Shown: piece after piece, positions 29,219 through 40,500 of the stretch
How the letters are laid out: every line of letters starts with the position of its first letter
How positions within the stretch are numbered: position 1 is the first letter of the stretch
Source of the DNA: Bolinopsis microptera
Taxonomy: Eukaryota > Ctenophora > Tentaculata > Lobata > Bolinopsidae
NCBI RefSeq assembly: GCF_026151205.1
Contig: NC_087082.1
Span: 17,889,401 to 17,949,400, forward strand
Direction of reading: 5' to 3'
DNA: 60,000 bases
Translations under genes and position numbers: made by a program
Notes under the pieces: generated by a model
What the model was told of the DNA's origin: nothing
Seen by the model: only the letters and a program-made list of their open reading frames with translations
The model's database searches: none

Positions 29219-29876
29219 GAAACCCGAAAAAAAATTGCAAATTTTTAGAGTTAGCTTGTAGTCGATACAACATCCTACAAGTAGGTTAAATTTAGAATTC
29301 CGCCACCCCTCCCTGTAGCACGTAAATAGACCCGGAGTAACACGCACGCGAGAGCCGTATCATGAAATGAGGAGGCATCGATTTCACTGGAGTCGGGCCA
29401 ACACATACTTCACAACACAATACTACGGCTGGAAGCGGTGAATAATAATTGCATTTTATTACTGTAAACAAGCATGCCAATACGGAACATTATATCAGAA
29501 ATTTAAGAAAAAGAAATGTCAATACTTTTTTTCAGGAGAAGTACATTTTCCTATTGTTCTGGTACTGTTATTGACAACGTAATTACTAATTTGATAATAC
29601 AATGTAATATTACAATGTCTAGGGCAACGATTGCCCATCTTTTGACTTGAGCGAAACGTAGTCTGTGTAGGGTTCTCCGTTTTCATTCGGAAACTTTGCC
29701 CTGATTTGGCTGACAACACATGCAGGCAAGTTGTTTGCCCGAGCATACGTATTTTATCGTCACCGAAAGGCCCACGGTATAGCTGTCCAAGACCTTAGCA
29801 CTACTCCCACATTCTGGACACCATTTGAACAATTGAAGTAGTTGGTTCACGGAGACGATTGCTCACCAAAAATCAG

Positions 29877-30704
29877 TTAAGATTTTCCTCTTATCTTTTT
29901 TCTTCCGGGGTCCAGATGGCTTGATTCGTGGACGGTGGGAGGAAGGGGGCAGTAGTCAGAGTCAGAGTCAGAGTCAGAGTCAGAGTCAGAGTCAGAGTCA
30001 GAGTCAGAGTCAGAGTCAGAGTCAGATTCAGAAGTTTCAATGTCAGAATCGGAGTCTGATAGTGATGAGCTATTTCCATCATCAGGAAGCCAATGCATAT
30101 CATCTTCACTATCAATATTATCATGTTCAGTTGGAGCATCGTTCAAATTAGGATCCTGATCCACCGTGAGGATTTCCGAAGTATCTTGGCTGGGAGCTTC
30201 GTTTTCATTTTCCGCAAAATCTTCACTACTGCCTGCCGCAGGCACTGTGTAGGGATACGCACTGGTGTCTATAGACGAACTAAACTCGTGCATTTCCTTC
30301 AGCACCCGCCGATTTATTCGTGCTCTCTTGCTAGGAATATCGTCTTGCTCCGAAAGGACTGCACCCCCAATGAACAGCTGCAACTCGTCCCTTTCTGGGT
30401 GGGTATTGGGAACAGCGTCTTCCCGAAGTCTTAGCTTCATACGTTTTCTGTAGCCAGTTGTCTTCATGAAGTTAAAATCACCAAAATTATAATCTGAATC
30501 ATTGAAGTGGTCCGAACACACCTTGTAAGTTTTCATTTTGGTCTTCGAAACATGTTCAGGTTGTCGATTTATCCTCAGGTCCCATCTTTTTCTCATTTTG
30601 TCGTCTGTGGGAACGCAGTGAAATATCAAAAACTGTCGTCCAGGCCGCTTACTGTTCTGACCACATCTGTGTGTACAACCCCCTACCACACATGAAGAAG
30701 GCAT
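29877..30704 (-). CDS. THAP-domain protein with acidic Ser-Asp repeat
   Basis: The start is set at the ATG at 30704-30702 because THAP domains begin at the N-terminus (MPSSCVVGGCTHRC). The C2CH zinc ligands are visible: CX4C in the first residues and CSDHF near residue 60. RKRWDLRIN supplies the conserved Trp, and TYKVCSDHFNDSDYN ends the zinc motif. The middle has a basic patch (KRARINRRVLKE). The C-terminal third is acidic, with about 13 Ser-Asp repeats encoded by a (GAGTCA)n tract, and the last residues are basic (GRKKIRGKS). THAP domains bind DNA and occur in P-element-type transposases and host regulators. No transposase domain remains, so either is possible. It lies wholly inside the insertion in the RTE LINE. 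Confidence 0.8.
   Translation of the reverse strand: MPSSCVVGGCTHRCGQNSKRPGRQFLIFHCVPTDDKMRKRWDLRINRQPEHVSKTKMKTYKVCSDHFNDSDYNFGDFNFMKTTGYRKRMKLRLREDAVPNTHPERDELQLFIGGAVLSEQDDIPSKRARINRRVLKEMHEFSSSIDTSAYPYTVPAAGSSEDFAENENEAPSQDTSEILTVDQDPNLNDAPTEHDNIDSEDDMHWLPDDGNSSSLSDSDSDIETSESDSDSDSDSDSDSDSDSDSDSDSDYCPLPPTVHESSHLDPGRKKIRGKS
29955..30026. repeat. Hexanucleotide repeat (GAGTCA)n
   Basis: About 12 near-perfect units. On the minus strand they encode the alternating Ser-Asp stretch of the THAP protein. Being a multiple of 3, unit gain or loss keeps the frame. Confidence 0.95.
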
Positions 30705-30912
30705 CTTGGAGTCCGGATTCGTGTAGAAGTTATACTTGTAGCTGCTAACAACCTTATATTTCCATAGGAACCACTGTACTGCAAGAATATTTTTTGGATG
30801 ACAGGTCATCGAATAATAATGCGTATTCTGATACGATATTATTTATAGAAGGTACACCACGTTCAAAAGACTGTCGATCTCACGAATTTTACCATCAGAG
30901 ACCATCATTAAG

Positions 30913-31512
30913 TTGCAGTCAGAACTACTAGCCTGCAAAAATGAACAGTTTGAATCGTTGCAGACGTCAGTTAAATCGTCAGTCGGAGAGTCTGTCAAGG
31001 CTGAATTCCAATCCTTCAGCTCGGTATTACAGGCGAATTGTCCAGAATCTCAGAAGCCTGTCAGTTCTGAAATGATCAAGAAAGCTGTGAAAACTGTGGT
31101 ACAGGAGGAAGACCGAAACAAAAATCTGATGATTTTTGGTTTATCGGAGCAGGACAATGAGGAGCTCAGCACCGTGGTCAGTGAAGTGTTCTCAGCAATC
31201 GGAGAGAAACCCAGAATCGAAGCTAGTAGAGTCGGAAAGCTCAAACCTGGCAAGGCTGTGAGACCAGTTAAAGTGACTGCGGCAAGTGCAACAATTGTTA
31301 ATCAGATTCTCGCTAAATCGAGAAACCTGCGTGCAACGGAAAAGTTTAAAACTGTTTTTATCAGCCCAGATCGATCTCCAGAACAGAGAGCCAAGCAAAG
31401 AGAACTCGTCAGTGACATGAAAAGACTGGTAACTGAGCCGCCTGATAAGCTACACTTTATCAGAAACGGTGCTATAAAGAGTACTGATAAGACTAATAAG
31501 ACTGCAGAATGA
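30913..31512 (+). pseudogene. LINE ORF1-like fragment
   Basis: An open frame without an ATG near its start. NKNLMIFGLSEQDNEEL opens an RRM-like region, followed by ASRVGKLKPGKAVRPVKVT and TVFISPDRSPEQRAKQREL, the usual ORF1p/Transposase_22-type order. No ORF2 follows. It is a partial LINE ORF1 in the insertion between the RTE pieces. The 560 bp after it hold only AT-rich sequence. Confidence 0.65.
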
Positions 31513-32071
31513 GCTTGAGTGTTTTAATAATTGATTATTATTAGTGTATTCAAGTTTTTGTTGTGTGGAGGATGTTTTAACTCACTCTTGTGTGCCCAGT
31601 CTTGCACTGTCAGTATTTCTCGACACTTCGAGCACACAAAACTGTCAGTTTTCGCGACAATTGTCAGATTTCGTTTTCAGTTCTGTCAATTTCAAGCGCT
31701 ACTATAGCTCTACTACTAGTAGTCTACTTCAGCTCACATTAAAGGGAGTTTTCGTCGTGCGTGTAGCGCCCTTCAAGTTTAACTTGGACGGATAGGATTT
31801 ATAAAACTTCTGATTATAATATTTATACTATACTGTATTTTGTATTTATGTATTTTAGTAAATGGTCATTAGAACCACCGGCACCGTCCGGGCCCAAACA
31901 AACACCACCTGGTATATTCAAACTTCGATGCTCGGGCATGGCACAGTTGCTCGGTTGAACGATGGATGTTTTGCCATGCTGTAGGTACTTTTTACACGGT
32001 ACCACATCAAAAGTACGGTAGATATTGTTAATGTTAACACGGCAAGTTGTATGTACAAAGAAAATACGGTA

Positions 32072-32286
32072 CTACTACTACTACTACTATGTCGGAGCTA
32101 AGTCCGATCTACGCCAGAAAACCCCCTCCATATATCCCTGTCCCGCATCAGGGTTCGCAGTTCCTCTTTAGAGTTTGTCCCAACTTCCTTCAGTAACATA
32201 GACAAGTAGCTTTGTCTTGGTCGGCCTTGCTGTGCTCTACCGTGCGTAGGTTCCCATAAGACTAAATCACTGGCAAGTAGCTCAGG
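32072..32286 (-). mobile_element. 5'-truncated LINE end with 11-bp target duplication
   Basis: The minus strand encodes LVLWEPTHGRAQQGRPRQSY, then LRTLMRDRDIWRGF and a stop. This is the C-terminal end of a Jockey/RTE-type RT. A (TAG)n microsatellite tail (32072-32089) follows. The 11-bp direct repeat AAAATACGGTA flanks it (32061-32071 and 32287-32297), proving a truncated LINE insertion. Sequence 32298-32824 holds nothing I can name. Confidence 0.85.
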
Positions 32287-32824
32287 AAAATACGGTAGAT
32301 ACTGTTAACCTTGAAGTTGACCCGATATTACATTGAAAAAGCACGAAAGAAAACAGTCCTGCTGTGAGAAAACTCGTAAACTAATACAGTAGTCACTACA
32401 ATTGAAAAGCAAATGCCTAGTTTCTGATTTATCCGCCAAAAAATAGAAAGAAAACATAACGATGGTTTATGCCAATTATTACCGTATACCGCTTATTGGT
32501 TACTGGAGAAATGAACAGAAAATCGTCTCTACAGTACACTCAGGTCAAAACCCGGAACAAAACAAACAACCACAACTGGAGATATGCGATGATTTAGTAA
32601 TCTGTTTACACTGTTTATACACGTTAAGTGATTGCCCCCGGCCGGACACAACCTCTCCATGCCTCCTCATTGCTTGGCTTTGAAATCGATACGGAGCGCT
32701 CTAACTCGGTGTGTGAACTATTTTGGGACCTCTGTGCTGGTGGGAATTGAGAAGCATGTTGTAACAGGGCGTATAAGCGGTCATGAACGTAAATTTAAAT
32801 ATAGTCGATTTTAAATGATGACGA

Positions 32825-33283
32825 TCGCTTTAAGAGGCTGGATGTTGGAATGGAGTGTCTTCTTAGGGAAAATCAGTGTGGGTTCAGACGGAACTGCTCA
32901 TGTATTGATCAGATTTATTCCATCCGCACCATTATTCACAACTACATTGAGTCTAAAATTCCACTTTATGTTAATTTCATTGATTTTAAGGCAGCGTTTG
33001 ATTCCATCAGAAGAGAGTTTATTTGGTCAAGCATGAGACACTATGGACTTCCTGAGAAATATGTTAGAATCTTTCAGGCATTCTTCAACGGAACCATGAG
33101 TGCTGTCAGGGTTAATGGTGAAATGTCTGATTGGTTCTCTGTTAATTCGGGCACCGGACAGGATGATATCCAGGGCCCTCCTGTCTTTAATTTTTGTCTG
33201 AACTTTGGAATCTTTTTGGCCGAGGTTCATAAGGCAATCAGTCATGGTGCTGTACTGCAAAAGGAACTAAAGGGTGCAGTTGA
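32825..33283 (+). pseudogene. RTE-like RT, middle piece
   Basis: Continues the RTE reverse transcriptase: LLRENQCGFRRNCSCIDQIY, then FIDFKAAFDSIRREFIW and YGLPEKYVRIFQAFF. The downstream part is degraded (SVNSGTGQDDIQGPPVFNFC, equivalent to the usual VRQGC..SP.LF). The catalytic FADD box lies in the segment lost at the foldback insertion. Confidence 0.8.
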
Positions 33284-34289
33284 AAAAGTTGGGTATTTTT
33301 TTGTGAAACTTGATTACGAGATAGCAGTTGACCAACAAACTAGGACCAGTGACCAAACTTTTGAGGGGGTCCCGGACCCCAACCGCCAAACGGTGCCCGC
33401 GGGGCAGCCACGCCCATATTTGGTCCAAATTAGGCCCAATTTAGCCAAATACCCTGAACATGCCCAAAACCCAGGTTTATGGTGTTCTACGTGTAGCTAG
33501 TGGTCTCCTAAACTCGTATATGAAATTTCATCAAGATTGGACAAAAAATTACTGAGTTATGAGCCAAAAACCATATGCCCATATTTGGGCATACGCACCA
33601 AATTTGGTAGATTTCGTCCCATAAATTGGTCAAATATCAATATTTCTGGATGAGACTAACTTTATATGAAAGGTAGGCCTAAATTACATATTCTCTGTAA
33701 GTTATAGCTTTATATCTGTTTAAATGTGGATATTAAGGCGAAAATACCCCAAACAATGAACAAAATTGCCCGTATCTTCGTTCGCGATATTCGCGGAATT
33801 GATTTCATTAATTTGGAAATAACTCAATCAGTTTTCAAAATTTTTGCATGAAATTTTCGGAATCGACTCTAAATCGCATTTCCACCTTATTCTAATAAGC
33901 CGATTTTTGATTAAGGCCTCCAAAAAAATTTGGCGGCCAAATTCCAAAATTTGCCTGGCAAAATTCAGAATTTGGCCGCCAAGTTTTGGGCATGTTCAGG
34001 GTATTTGGCTAAATTGGGCCTAATTTGGACCAAATATGGGCGTGGCTGCCCGCGGGTACCGTTTGGCGGTTGGGGTCCGGGACCCCCTCAAAAGTTCGGT
34101 CACTGGTCCTAGTTTGTTGGCATGGTCAACTGCTATCTCGAAATCATATGGTTGGTGGGCTAGACAGTGAAACACGCAAATGTAGTGTATACTTCGTTAA
34201 ATTACATCATTCGTTAAATTACATCATTATCTCGAAATCAAGTTTCACAAAAAAATACCCATTGGCCCCCCCCCCCCCCCCCCCCCCCC
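33284..34289. mobile_element. Complete foldback element with C-tract end
   Basis: The left arm starts GTATTTTTTTGTGAAACTTG (about 33292). The right arm is its inverse, ending at about 34262 in CAAAAAAATACCCATTGG and then a C24 tract (34266-34289). The arms match over about 190 bp. The right arm carries a roughly 95-bp extra segment with a 17-bp tandem duplication (CGTTAAATTACATCATT). The centre (about 33930-33990) holds TTTGGCGGCCAAATT and its inverse. It has no transposase ORF and is non-autonomous. It interrupts the RTE LINE. Confidence 0.8.
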
Positions 34290-34296
34290 TTAAGTC

Positions 34297-34591
34297 TATC
34301 GAAACTTTCATCGGTGCGGCTAGACTAAGGTGGTACGGACATGTTGTCAGAATGTCAGAGACGCGGTTTCCCAATTTCTTACTGGATTGGAAACCAAACT
34401 ATGGAAAGAGACTGAGAGGACGACCCCGCAAAGGCTGGATGGCCTGTGTACTCGAGGATGCGGCTGAATTTACAGGTGTCGATAACATCAGCAGAGATGC
34501 AGTAAAACAGTCGGCTCTAAAGCGAGTGGAATGGAGGAACATGTTACGCCGTAGAAGAGATGTGTGTGATGCAGGCCACTCCAACGACTAG
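34297..34591 (+). pseudogene. RTE-like RT, C-terminal piece
   Basis: Encodes RLRWYGHVVRM, RLRGRPRKGWMACVLEDA and ALKRVEWRNMLRRR up to a TAG. This is the diagnostic C-terminal end of RTE-type LINEs. The stop is only about 30 bp upstream of a host sushi exon, so LINE-derived sequence supplies part of that exon's 3' splice region. Confidence 0.85.
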
Positions 34592-34622
34592 GAGGAGACC
34601 TCTTCATGTAGCATGTATGTAG

Positions 34623-34796
34623 ACACAGCCTGCAAACAGCCCACACTAGAGAACGGTGTATTTTACCCCACAACTGACACAGTTGCCTCTGGTTCGCACT
34701 ATACAGTGTCTTGCAAATCTGGGTATTCTCTGTCTGGGAACTCTAAGATTACCTGCACAGCAGGCAAGCTGTCAGATTTGCCTACGTGTGTGGCAG
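34623..34796 (+). CDS. Sushi (CCP) domain exon 2
   Basis: A phase 1-1 exon after ATGTATGTAG and before GTAAAT. It encodes TACKQPTLENGVFYP, then HYTVSCKSGYSLSGNSKITC and LPTCVAG. The four Cys, the Gly-Tyr and the spacing fit a CCP module. Splice phase matches the preceding sushi exon at 26460-26636, about 8 kb upstream across the element-filled intron. Confidence 0.8.
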
Positions 34797-34972
34797 GTAA
34801 ATCGTGCCCAAAACATTTTACTTTGAGTCGGTTAAATCAGTAGTTACTTTTTGAAAGTTGATATTCAAGAGAGCACACGATAACTGTTCGATGATTAAGA
34901 ATGATTATCTTAGTCTTGATAAATCAAAGAATCTTCTTACCTTCCTCAAAAAACTTAATACCTCAATTTCAG

Positions 34973-37566
34973 GCAGTGACAAACCAACTATTGATCATGC
35001 CTCCATTACACCTTCTGATGCTTCCATCAACTCTGGATCCAAGTACAGTGTTGAGTGCGGGAATGGATACACTATATCAGGGGCTGCAGAAATAACCTGC
35101 AATGATGGAGAACTTTCGACTAGTCCAACATGCCTGCAACAGTGTTCCAAACCAACCATTGATGAAGCAACAATCACCCCTGCTGATGCTTCTATCGACT
35201 CTGGATCCAAGTATACTGTTGAGTGTAAGTACTTAGGAAGGACACACTATATCAGGGGCTTCAGAAATAACCTGCAATGATGGACAATTCTCCACTAGTC
35301 CAACATGCCTTCAACAGTGTTCCAAACCGACCATTGATGAGGCAACTATGTTAAACCAACTATCGATCATGCCACTATTACACTTTCTGATGCTTCCATC
35401 AACTCTGGATCAAATACACTGTTGAGTGCAGGAATGGACACATTATATCAGGAGCTGCAGAATTAACCTGCAATAATGGACAATTTTCCACTAGTCCAAC
35501 ATGCCTTCAACAGTGTTCCAAACCGACCATTGATGAGGCAACTATGTTAAACCAACTATCGATCATGCCACTATTACACCTTCTGATGCTTCCATCAACT
35601 CTGGATCAAATACACTGTTGAGTGCAGGAATAGACACACTATATCAGGAGCTGCAGAAATAACCTGCAATGATGGACAACTTTCCACTAATCCAACATGC
35701 CTTCAACAGTGTTCAAAACCGACCATTGATGAGGCAACTATGTTAAACCAACTATCGATCATGCCACTATTACACCTTCTGATGCTTCCATCAACTCTGG
35801 ATCCAAATACACTGTTGAGTGCAGGAATAGACACACTATATCAGGAGCTGCAGAAATAACCTGCAATGATGGACAACTTTCCACTAATCCAACATGCCTT
35901 CAACAGTGTTCAAAACCGACCATTGATGAGGCAACTATCACCCCTGCTGATGCTTCTATCAACTCTGGATCCAAGTACACTGTTGAGTGTAAGGAAGGAC
36001 ACACTATATCAGGAGCTGCAGAAATAACCTGCAATAATGGACAACTTTCCACTACTGTCTCCGCTACTAAAATGTTTAATGAGCCCAATCACTCATCACT
36101 TAACAGTTTAATCTTCAAAGTGAGTTGTACAATCTAGGTTGTTTTAAGTAGCTGTTGATAGTGTAAAACAGGAGTGACCTGATCGTTTTCATAATTTCGC
36201 TTTACAATTTGTAAACTAGCACTGCCATGGGGTTCAAAAAGGGTCATTGTAAGCCTCCAGCGTAATGGTCCTAAGTCTCTGCCCCATGCGGTGCCTGTCA
36301 GCATCAGCTAACAGAATTGCCCTTACATAACGATCAGGTCACAAATTAGGTCCCTATAATGATTTAATATTGTTGAATAAAGAGATTTGAATATAATATT
36401 TGTTTTATTCTGAATATTAATTTTATTCTGACTAGTCCAAAATGTGTTAAGAACTCTGAAAATTGTGTTAAACCAACTATCGATCATGCCACTATTACAT
36501 GTTCTGGTGCTTCCATCAACTCTGGATCCAAATACACTGTTCAGTGCGGGAATGCATCAATTATATCAGGGGCTGCAGAAATAACCTGCAATAATGGACA
36601 ACTTTCCACTAGTCCAACATGCCTGCAACAGTGTTCTAAACCGACCATTGATGAAGCAACTATCACCCCTGCTGCTTCTATCAACTCTGAATCCAAGTAC
36701 ACTGTTGAGTGTAAAAAAGGACACACTATATCAGGGGCTGCAGAAATAACCTGCAATGATGGACAACTTTCGACTAGTCCAACATGCCTTCAACAGTGTT
36801 CAAAACCGACCATTGATATTGCAACTATCACCCCTGCTGATGCTTCTATCGACTCTGGATACAAGTACATTGTTGAGTGTAAGGATGGACAAACTATATC
36901 AGGGGCTGCAGAAATAACCTGCAATGATGGACAACTTTCGTTAGTCCAACATGTCTTCAACAGTGTTCCAAACCGACCATTGCTGAAGCAACTATCACCC
37001 CTGCTGATGCTTCTATCAACTCTGGATCCAAGTACACTGTTGAGTTTTAAGGAAGGACACACTATATCAGGAGCTGCAGAAATAACCTGCAATGATGGTC
37101 AACTTTCCACTAGTCCAACATGAAGGACACACTATATCAGGGGCTGTAGAAATAACCTGCAATGATGGAAAACTTTCGTTAGTCAAACATGTCTTCAACA
37201 GTGTTCCAAACCGACCATTGCTGAAGCAACTATCACCCCTGCTGATGTTTCTATCGTCTCTGGTTCCAAGTACACTGTCGAGTGTAAGGACGGACACACT
37301 ATATCATGAGATGCAGAAATAACCTGTAATGATGAACAACTTTCGACTAGTCCAACATGCCTTCAACAGTGTTCAAAACCGACCATTGATATTGCAACTA
37401 TCACCCCTGCTGATGCTTCTATCGACTCTGGATTCAAGTACACTGTTGAGTGTAAGGATGGACAAACTATATCAGGGGCTGCAGAAATAACCTGCAATGA
37501 TGGACAACTTTCGTTAGTCCAACATGTCTTCAACAGTGTTCCAAACCGACCATTGCTGAAGCAACT
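34973..37566 (+). pseudogene. Tandem intronless sushi-domain array, frame-broken
   Basis: It starts at a TTTCAG acceptor (34973, phase 1). The unit is about 168 bp, one 56-residue module: KPTIDEATITPADASI, then GSKYTVEC, GHTISGAAEITC and SPTCLQQC. The first two modules are open to about 35226, where a 7-nt insertion (TACTTAG) breaks the frame. Later units carry shared lesions: a lost base in CTGGATCAAATACAC and a truncation joining GCAACTAT to GTTAAACC. At least a dozen full or partial units are recognisable. A TIR element interrupts it at 36175. Either the array is decaying, or some lesions are assembly errors. The array should have encoded an extended extracellular stalk. Confidence 0.75.
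36175..36341. mobile_element. Small TIR element, copy 2
   Basis: Bounded by the same 13-bp inverted repeats as the copy at 3029-3204 (TGACCTGATCGTT and its inverse) and close to it in sequence, with about 10 bp fewer. Similarity extends to about 36158-36412. It is embedded in the sushi array. Confidence 0.75.
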
Positions 37567-37576
37567 ATCACCCCTG

Positions 37577-40500
37577 GGGTCAAATTCTGGTGGTGTCTGT
37601 ATTGGAGTCCATAAAAGCCTACAAGCCGGTGTAACTCATGTCCAGATGAACGCCTCGGAGGACATCGTTGTAGTTAAGCTGAAAGCCAACTATTTTGATC
37701 TTGAGAGGAACACCTATTTAGTTAATGTATACGACTCTCCAACCAATGGTTCTTTCAAGAAGCGGAGAAGAGATATAGAAACTGAAGTCAGCAACTCAAC
37801 TCTAGAACACCTCCAAGAATTCCTGGCAGATATACCGCTCAGCGAGGATGTCATTCTTCTCGGTGACTTTAACGCTAGAACTGGCACAATGGATGACATG
37901 ATGTCTGACAATAGACACCTGAAAGACTACGAACTTAACGCCCATTACTGCAAACAGCTGACGAAACGCAACAACTCGGACCTTAAGCTGAACACAAACG
38001 GGCGACCCTTCATCGAACTCCTGCAAACAACTGGTCTAGTCATTCTCAATGGTAGGACCCTGGGTGACATTTTTGGTGACCCACTTGTATTCAACGCCAC
38101 GGTGTTAGCACTGTTGACTATATTGCGTATCCACGAGTCTCCACGATAAAATTCGCCAACTCAAAATCGAGAGCATATCCCAGTACTCGATCACAGGCAC
38201 TCTCTATGACTTCTCTACAATCACATAAAGAGGATCTTACCTGTAATGACACTAAAGGACATCCAGGATGCACCCAAATCCTTCAAATGGAACAGATCAG
38301 AGAATCTCTCTGCCGACTCAGCAACCCAGTTTCGCTCGGCACAGAATGATCAGACATTTAAGGACACAAAATAGAAACACTCCTTAACCAACAGCGAAAA
38401 AAGCAGAGGGAAGCAACACGGTAAATAGATTTTTTGGGCAACTCCCAAAAACCTTGCGAATTCGTATAAAACCCAAAACGGGGAAACACGTCAACAAAAA
38501 AAAGGGTTTTGATCTTAAGGGCGTGCGAAAAGTGGGTAGTAGAGCTGAAGGGAAGCAAATCGAACCCCCACCAGCAATTTTCCCTTTCGAAAATCCCCTT
38601 TCTAAAAAAAAAGGGTCCCGGGGCTATTAAAGAGCAAAAAAAAAAAAGGGGGAAATACGTTGAGATGAATTCAAAAAGTAACAAAAAGTGGTAATTTTAA
38701 CGGGGCGGGTCAAGAAAAACTGTCGAACAACAAAAAGATAAAAGACCCATTGATTTTTATGTCTTCCCCCTTTTCATAAATTTTTTAACGCCCTTACACC
38801 GAAAAGTGTGTAGAATCCCCCACGAGTGAGGGAGTGTCTCTATCCAACCCCCGACGGCTGCAAAACACTAAAAAAACCTAGTCGACAGTTTGAATCGAGA
38901 TTACCTTCGGAGAAAAAAGTGCGTCGAAAATAAAGAAAACAAGAGTGTGCCCGAGACCTGATATAAAACGAGTTTGCTGAAAAACTCCAACGAGAAACCC
39001 CAATTTGTTCTATTTTTAAGTTTTTTTATTGCCTGTTTTTCGTGGGGAAAACCTCCCCTTGGGAACAACTCTATCACCATCCACTCCATAAAAAGGGGGG
39101 CCCGTCAAAAACCCCGAAAAACTTCGGGCCTACATTGGCGCTGTTTGGAAGCTATTTCGAATTGCCCCTTAAAACGGTGATAGAATTTAGGGAAATGCTT
39201 GTCCGACCGCCTATCAACGGGGTTTTCGGAGTGGAGCACAAGTATGACATTTGCTCACCCTGAAAAACTATCATAGAAAAAATATGTAAAAAAAAAAAGG
39301 AAGAACACTATTTGGTTCGCGTTTATCGGAAAGGCGTTTGACAGTGTATGAGGGATGACTTCTGTTAAAAATGGGAAACTGGGTCTCTGGGCAATTTCTT
39401 CCTTTGCTCCCCACATGTAAACAATCGTAACCCCGAGTTAAGCTGACCCAAAAGTCCCCGCTGCTATCGCGTTCCAGGGCCAAAACAAGGGCCCCCGATG
39501 CCCCCTGGTCTTCAAGTTTTATCCAGAGCTTTCATCAGCTGGAACAAATCGAGGTTTGAAGTCCCAATTTAAAACGGCTTTAAAAAGTAAGCCCCTCTAG
39601 GGGTGCGACTTCCCCTCCTGCACTTGAGCGTTAGCCTACAATCGTTGCTGAATTGCTTGCAGACTATGCAAAAAAAATGGGAGAAAATCAGTTAAACATC
39701 GAAAAAACCCAGTGTGTGGTTTTCAATACAAACTCACGAACATTAAATGTTTTTGGGCTTTAAATGGAAACCCTGGACATTTTACCAGTAAAAAAGAAAA
39801 AGCTATTGGGAAACCCAATTCTTTTGAAGGACTTTTTTTTTTTAAGCAAGCTATCGACAAAACTTAGGAAGAAAGTTTTACGTATTTTTCAATGGGCGAA
39901 TTATAAAACCGAAAGCGTCCTCCCGCAGTGCAAAAACTCATCGATAGTTAGTAAAGCTGTAGCGCCCTTGATGCCCCGTCGGGCTTCATAAACAAACTGT
40001 AAAGGATCCTGTCAAAAAAAAGAAGAAGTGAGCCTCCCAAAAATTTGCAGCTAAGACCCGCTCAAAAACAACTCTCTGAAGTTTTCCAAATGGTACTAGG
40101 CGTTCACAAGAAAGTAAAAACAACTTTGCTATGGTGACCTGGTAAAACCCCCCTGGCAGTTCCGTCTTTCCCCCAAATGTTTAGCTTACTTCCATGGGGG
40201 CACCCTGGGGGTAAAAGGTAACGTGAACACTTTTTGCACCCACCTTTCAAGGAAAAAGCTATAAATTTAAACCCTGGTTGTGCGTGGTAATATTCCCAAA
40301 GATGGTTGTTCAACCCGCAGTTTCACCCACCTAGACGCTTGTGAGTACATCTGAGACATTTGTTGACTTGGGAAGAGAATCTCTAAAACCAGCCCAAAGT
40401 CTTTAACGCTTTTTTAAATTGAGTTTGGCGAAAACCCTTTTACAGCTCCCCTGGGCTTAAAAAGGGTCAATTTTGCTAAACCCCGTCTGCAGTCCGATTT

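Larger units (their letters stand above)
28405..34600 (+). mobile_element. RTE-like LINE broken by two large insertions
   Basis: Three collinear pieces of one RTE-type LINE: 28405-29218, about 32825-33283 and 34297-34591. The first gap (about 29219-32824) holds a THAP gene, an ORF1-like fragment and another LINE fragment. The second (33284-34289) is a foldback element. The LINE lies in the host intron, in sense orientation, and its 3' end is about 30 bp from the next sushi exon. Confidence 0.85.

Noticed and set aside
29891-30151. Ser-Gln and Leu-Thr repeat ORFs opposite or shifted to the THAP gene
   Set aside because: They are other frames of the (GAGTCA)n tract.
35226-35240. Mini-intron at the 7-nt TACTTAG insertion
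   Set aside because: GTAAGTACTTAG has GT and AG ends but is far too short to be an intron. Treated as a frame-breaking insertion or error.
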